A DNA stretch of 6,099 nucleotides, taken from the NCBI GenBank assembly GCA_020355945.1, contig CP070627.1, positions 1,903,188 through 1,909,286 on the forward strand, read 5' to 3'. The position numbers and the translations under genes are program-made. Within the stretch, counting starts at the first letter, position 1; the number at the start of each line of letters is the position of its first letter. Shown here in pieces: positions 5,597-6,099 of the stretch. This DNA comes from Candidatus Aminicenantota bacterium. Lineage in GTDB: Bacteria > Acidobacteriota > Aminicenantia > UBA2199. The notes under the pieces are model-generated. The model worked only from the letters and a program-made list of their open reading frames with translations. It searched no databases and was not told the DNA's origin.

Positions 5597-6099
5597 TATT
5601 CCGGGAGCTTGAATTTTATCATTCCCTCTTGACCCTCACGGTTAATATAGAGAAGCACCGATGAACCGGGTTTTTTCTTAGAAATGATTCTCCTAAATTG
5701 GTCGAGGCTTTCCAGTATTTTCCCGTTGGCTTCCAGGATCACATCCAGTTCTCTAATATCGTTTCTATAAGCGGAGCCACCTCGTTCCACCTGTTTAACC
5801 AGGATACCTTTTGAAGTTTTCAAGTCATACTGCCTGGCCAGTCTGGGGGAATTTTCCACCAATACCATTCCCAGGTCAAGGGATCGGCTTTCTTCTCCCG
5901 GCGTGATATACTTCACTGTATCCGGGGCTTCTCCTACTTTAACCTTTATGGTTTGCTTTTGATTTTCCCGGTAGATGGTTAATTCCACGATGTCCCCGGG
6001 GCTTGCATCTGCTATTTTGATGGACAAGTCGGTATTGGTTTTTACGTTTTTCCCATCCACCGCCACAATAAGGTCGTATTTTTTTAATCCGGCTTTTTC
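5596..6099 (-). CDS. Do/HtrA-like serine protease, C-terminal PDZ part (5' end outside the window)
   Basis: The visible 167 residues are the C-terminal end of a Do-type (DegP/DegQ/HtrA) protease, a periplasmic quality-control protease/chaperone. They begin inside PDZ1: EKAGLKKYDLIVAVDGKNVK (1-20), then PGDIVELTIYRENQK. A linker follows, then a complete PDZ2 from about residue 76, starting DLGMVLVENSPRLARQYDL. PDZ2 continues with GILVKQVERGGSAYRND, DVILEANGK and DQFRRIISKKKPGSSVLLYI. The first PDZ repeat carries Tyr where such domains usually have Gly in the KKGD turn. The trypsin-like domain with the catalytic His, Asp and Ser lies beyond the window edge, so proteolytic activity cannot be confirmed. 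The frame stays open to position 6099, so the GTG at 6066 is internal. The stop TAA shares one base with the ATG at 5596 (TAATG), suggesting coupling to the DapF-like gene. Confidence 0.88.
   Translation of the reverse strand, partial: EKAGLKKYDLIVAVDGKNVKTNTDLSIKIADASPGDIVELTIYRENQKQTIKVKVGEAPDTVKYITPGEESRSLDLGMVLVENSPRLARQYDLKTSKGILVKQVERGGSAYRNDIRELDVILEANGKILESLDQFRRIISKKKPGSSVLLYINREGQEGMIKFKLPE

Noticed and set aside
5375..5632. + strand open frame with Cys/Val/Arg repeats across the octamer array
   Set aside because: It is the reverse reading of the repeat and of the DapF-like and protease ends. No independent coding evidence.

Overview
The window holds five protein genes plus non-coding structure. 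It looks like chromosomal DNA of a Gram-negative-type bacterium: there are periplasmic or secreted proteins (a Do/HtrA protease tail with PDZ domains and a signal-peptide protein with a LecA-like domain) and a DapF-family protein. Intergenic DNA is rich in low-complexity and palindromic sequence. The taxon cannot be fixed from sequence alone. Repeat-rich spacers together with LecA-like secreted proteins vaguely recall Acidobacteriota/Aminicenantota-type genomes, but that is only an impression.

Layout, left to right. Positions 1-149 contain no convincing gene but fold on the + strand into successive hairpins. The last arm looks like a tRNA T-arm followed by a serine-tRNA-like 3' acceptor strand, so this may be the end of a structured RNA, a mobile-element end or a tRNA-derived att site. 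Positions 197-1597 (minus) encode a complete 466-residue MATE efflux transporter with a textbook sigma-70 promoter and a weak Shine-Dalgarno. The divergent 297-bp spacer (1598-1894) is dominated by an imperfect inverted repeat of about 146 bp (1689-1834) made of A/T and G/C homopolymer blocks. Positions 1895-3907 (plus) encode a complete UvrD/PcrA/Rep-type SF1A helicase, possibly on a leaderless transcript.

A minus-strand operon running from 6099 to 4020 converges on the helicase. In order of transcription it contains the C-terminal part of a Do-like serine protease (5' end outside the window), a DapF-fold protein coupled or nearly coupled to it, and a small secreted LecA-like protein, followed by a candidate terminator at 3908-3947.

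The two most unusual points are both in the DapF-like gene. Both cysteines that act as the epimerase acid/base pair are serine (Ser77 and Ser222), while the rest of the active-site framework is kept. In addition, the 96 bp between the protease stop and the conserved start methionine consist entirely of twelve imperfect 8-bp repeats, which are open in frame and preceded by a TAATG stop/start overlap. That arrangement could add a repetitive N-terminal extension, and changes in repeat number would shift its frame. Together, a periplasmic protease, a probably non-canonical DapF homologue and a secreted LecA-like protein suggest a cell-envelope operon of unknown purpose.
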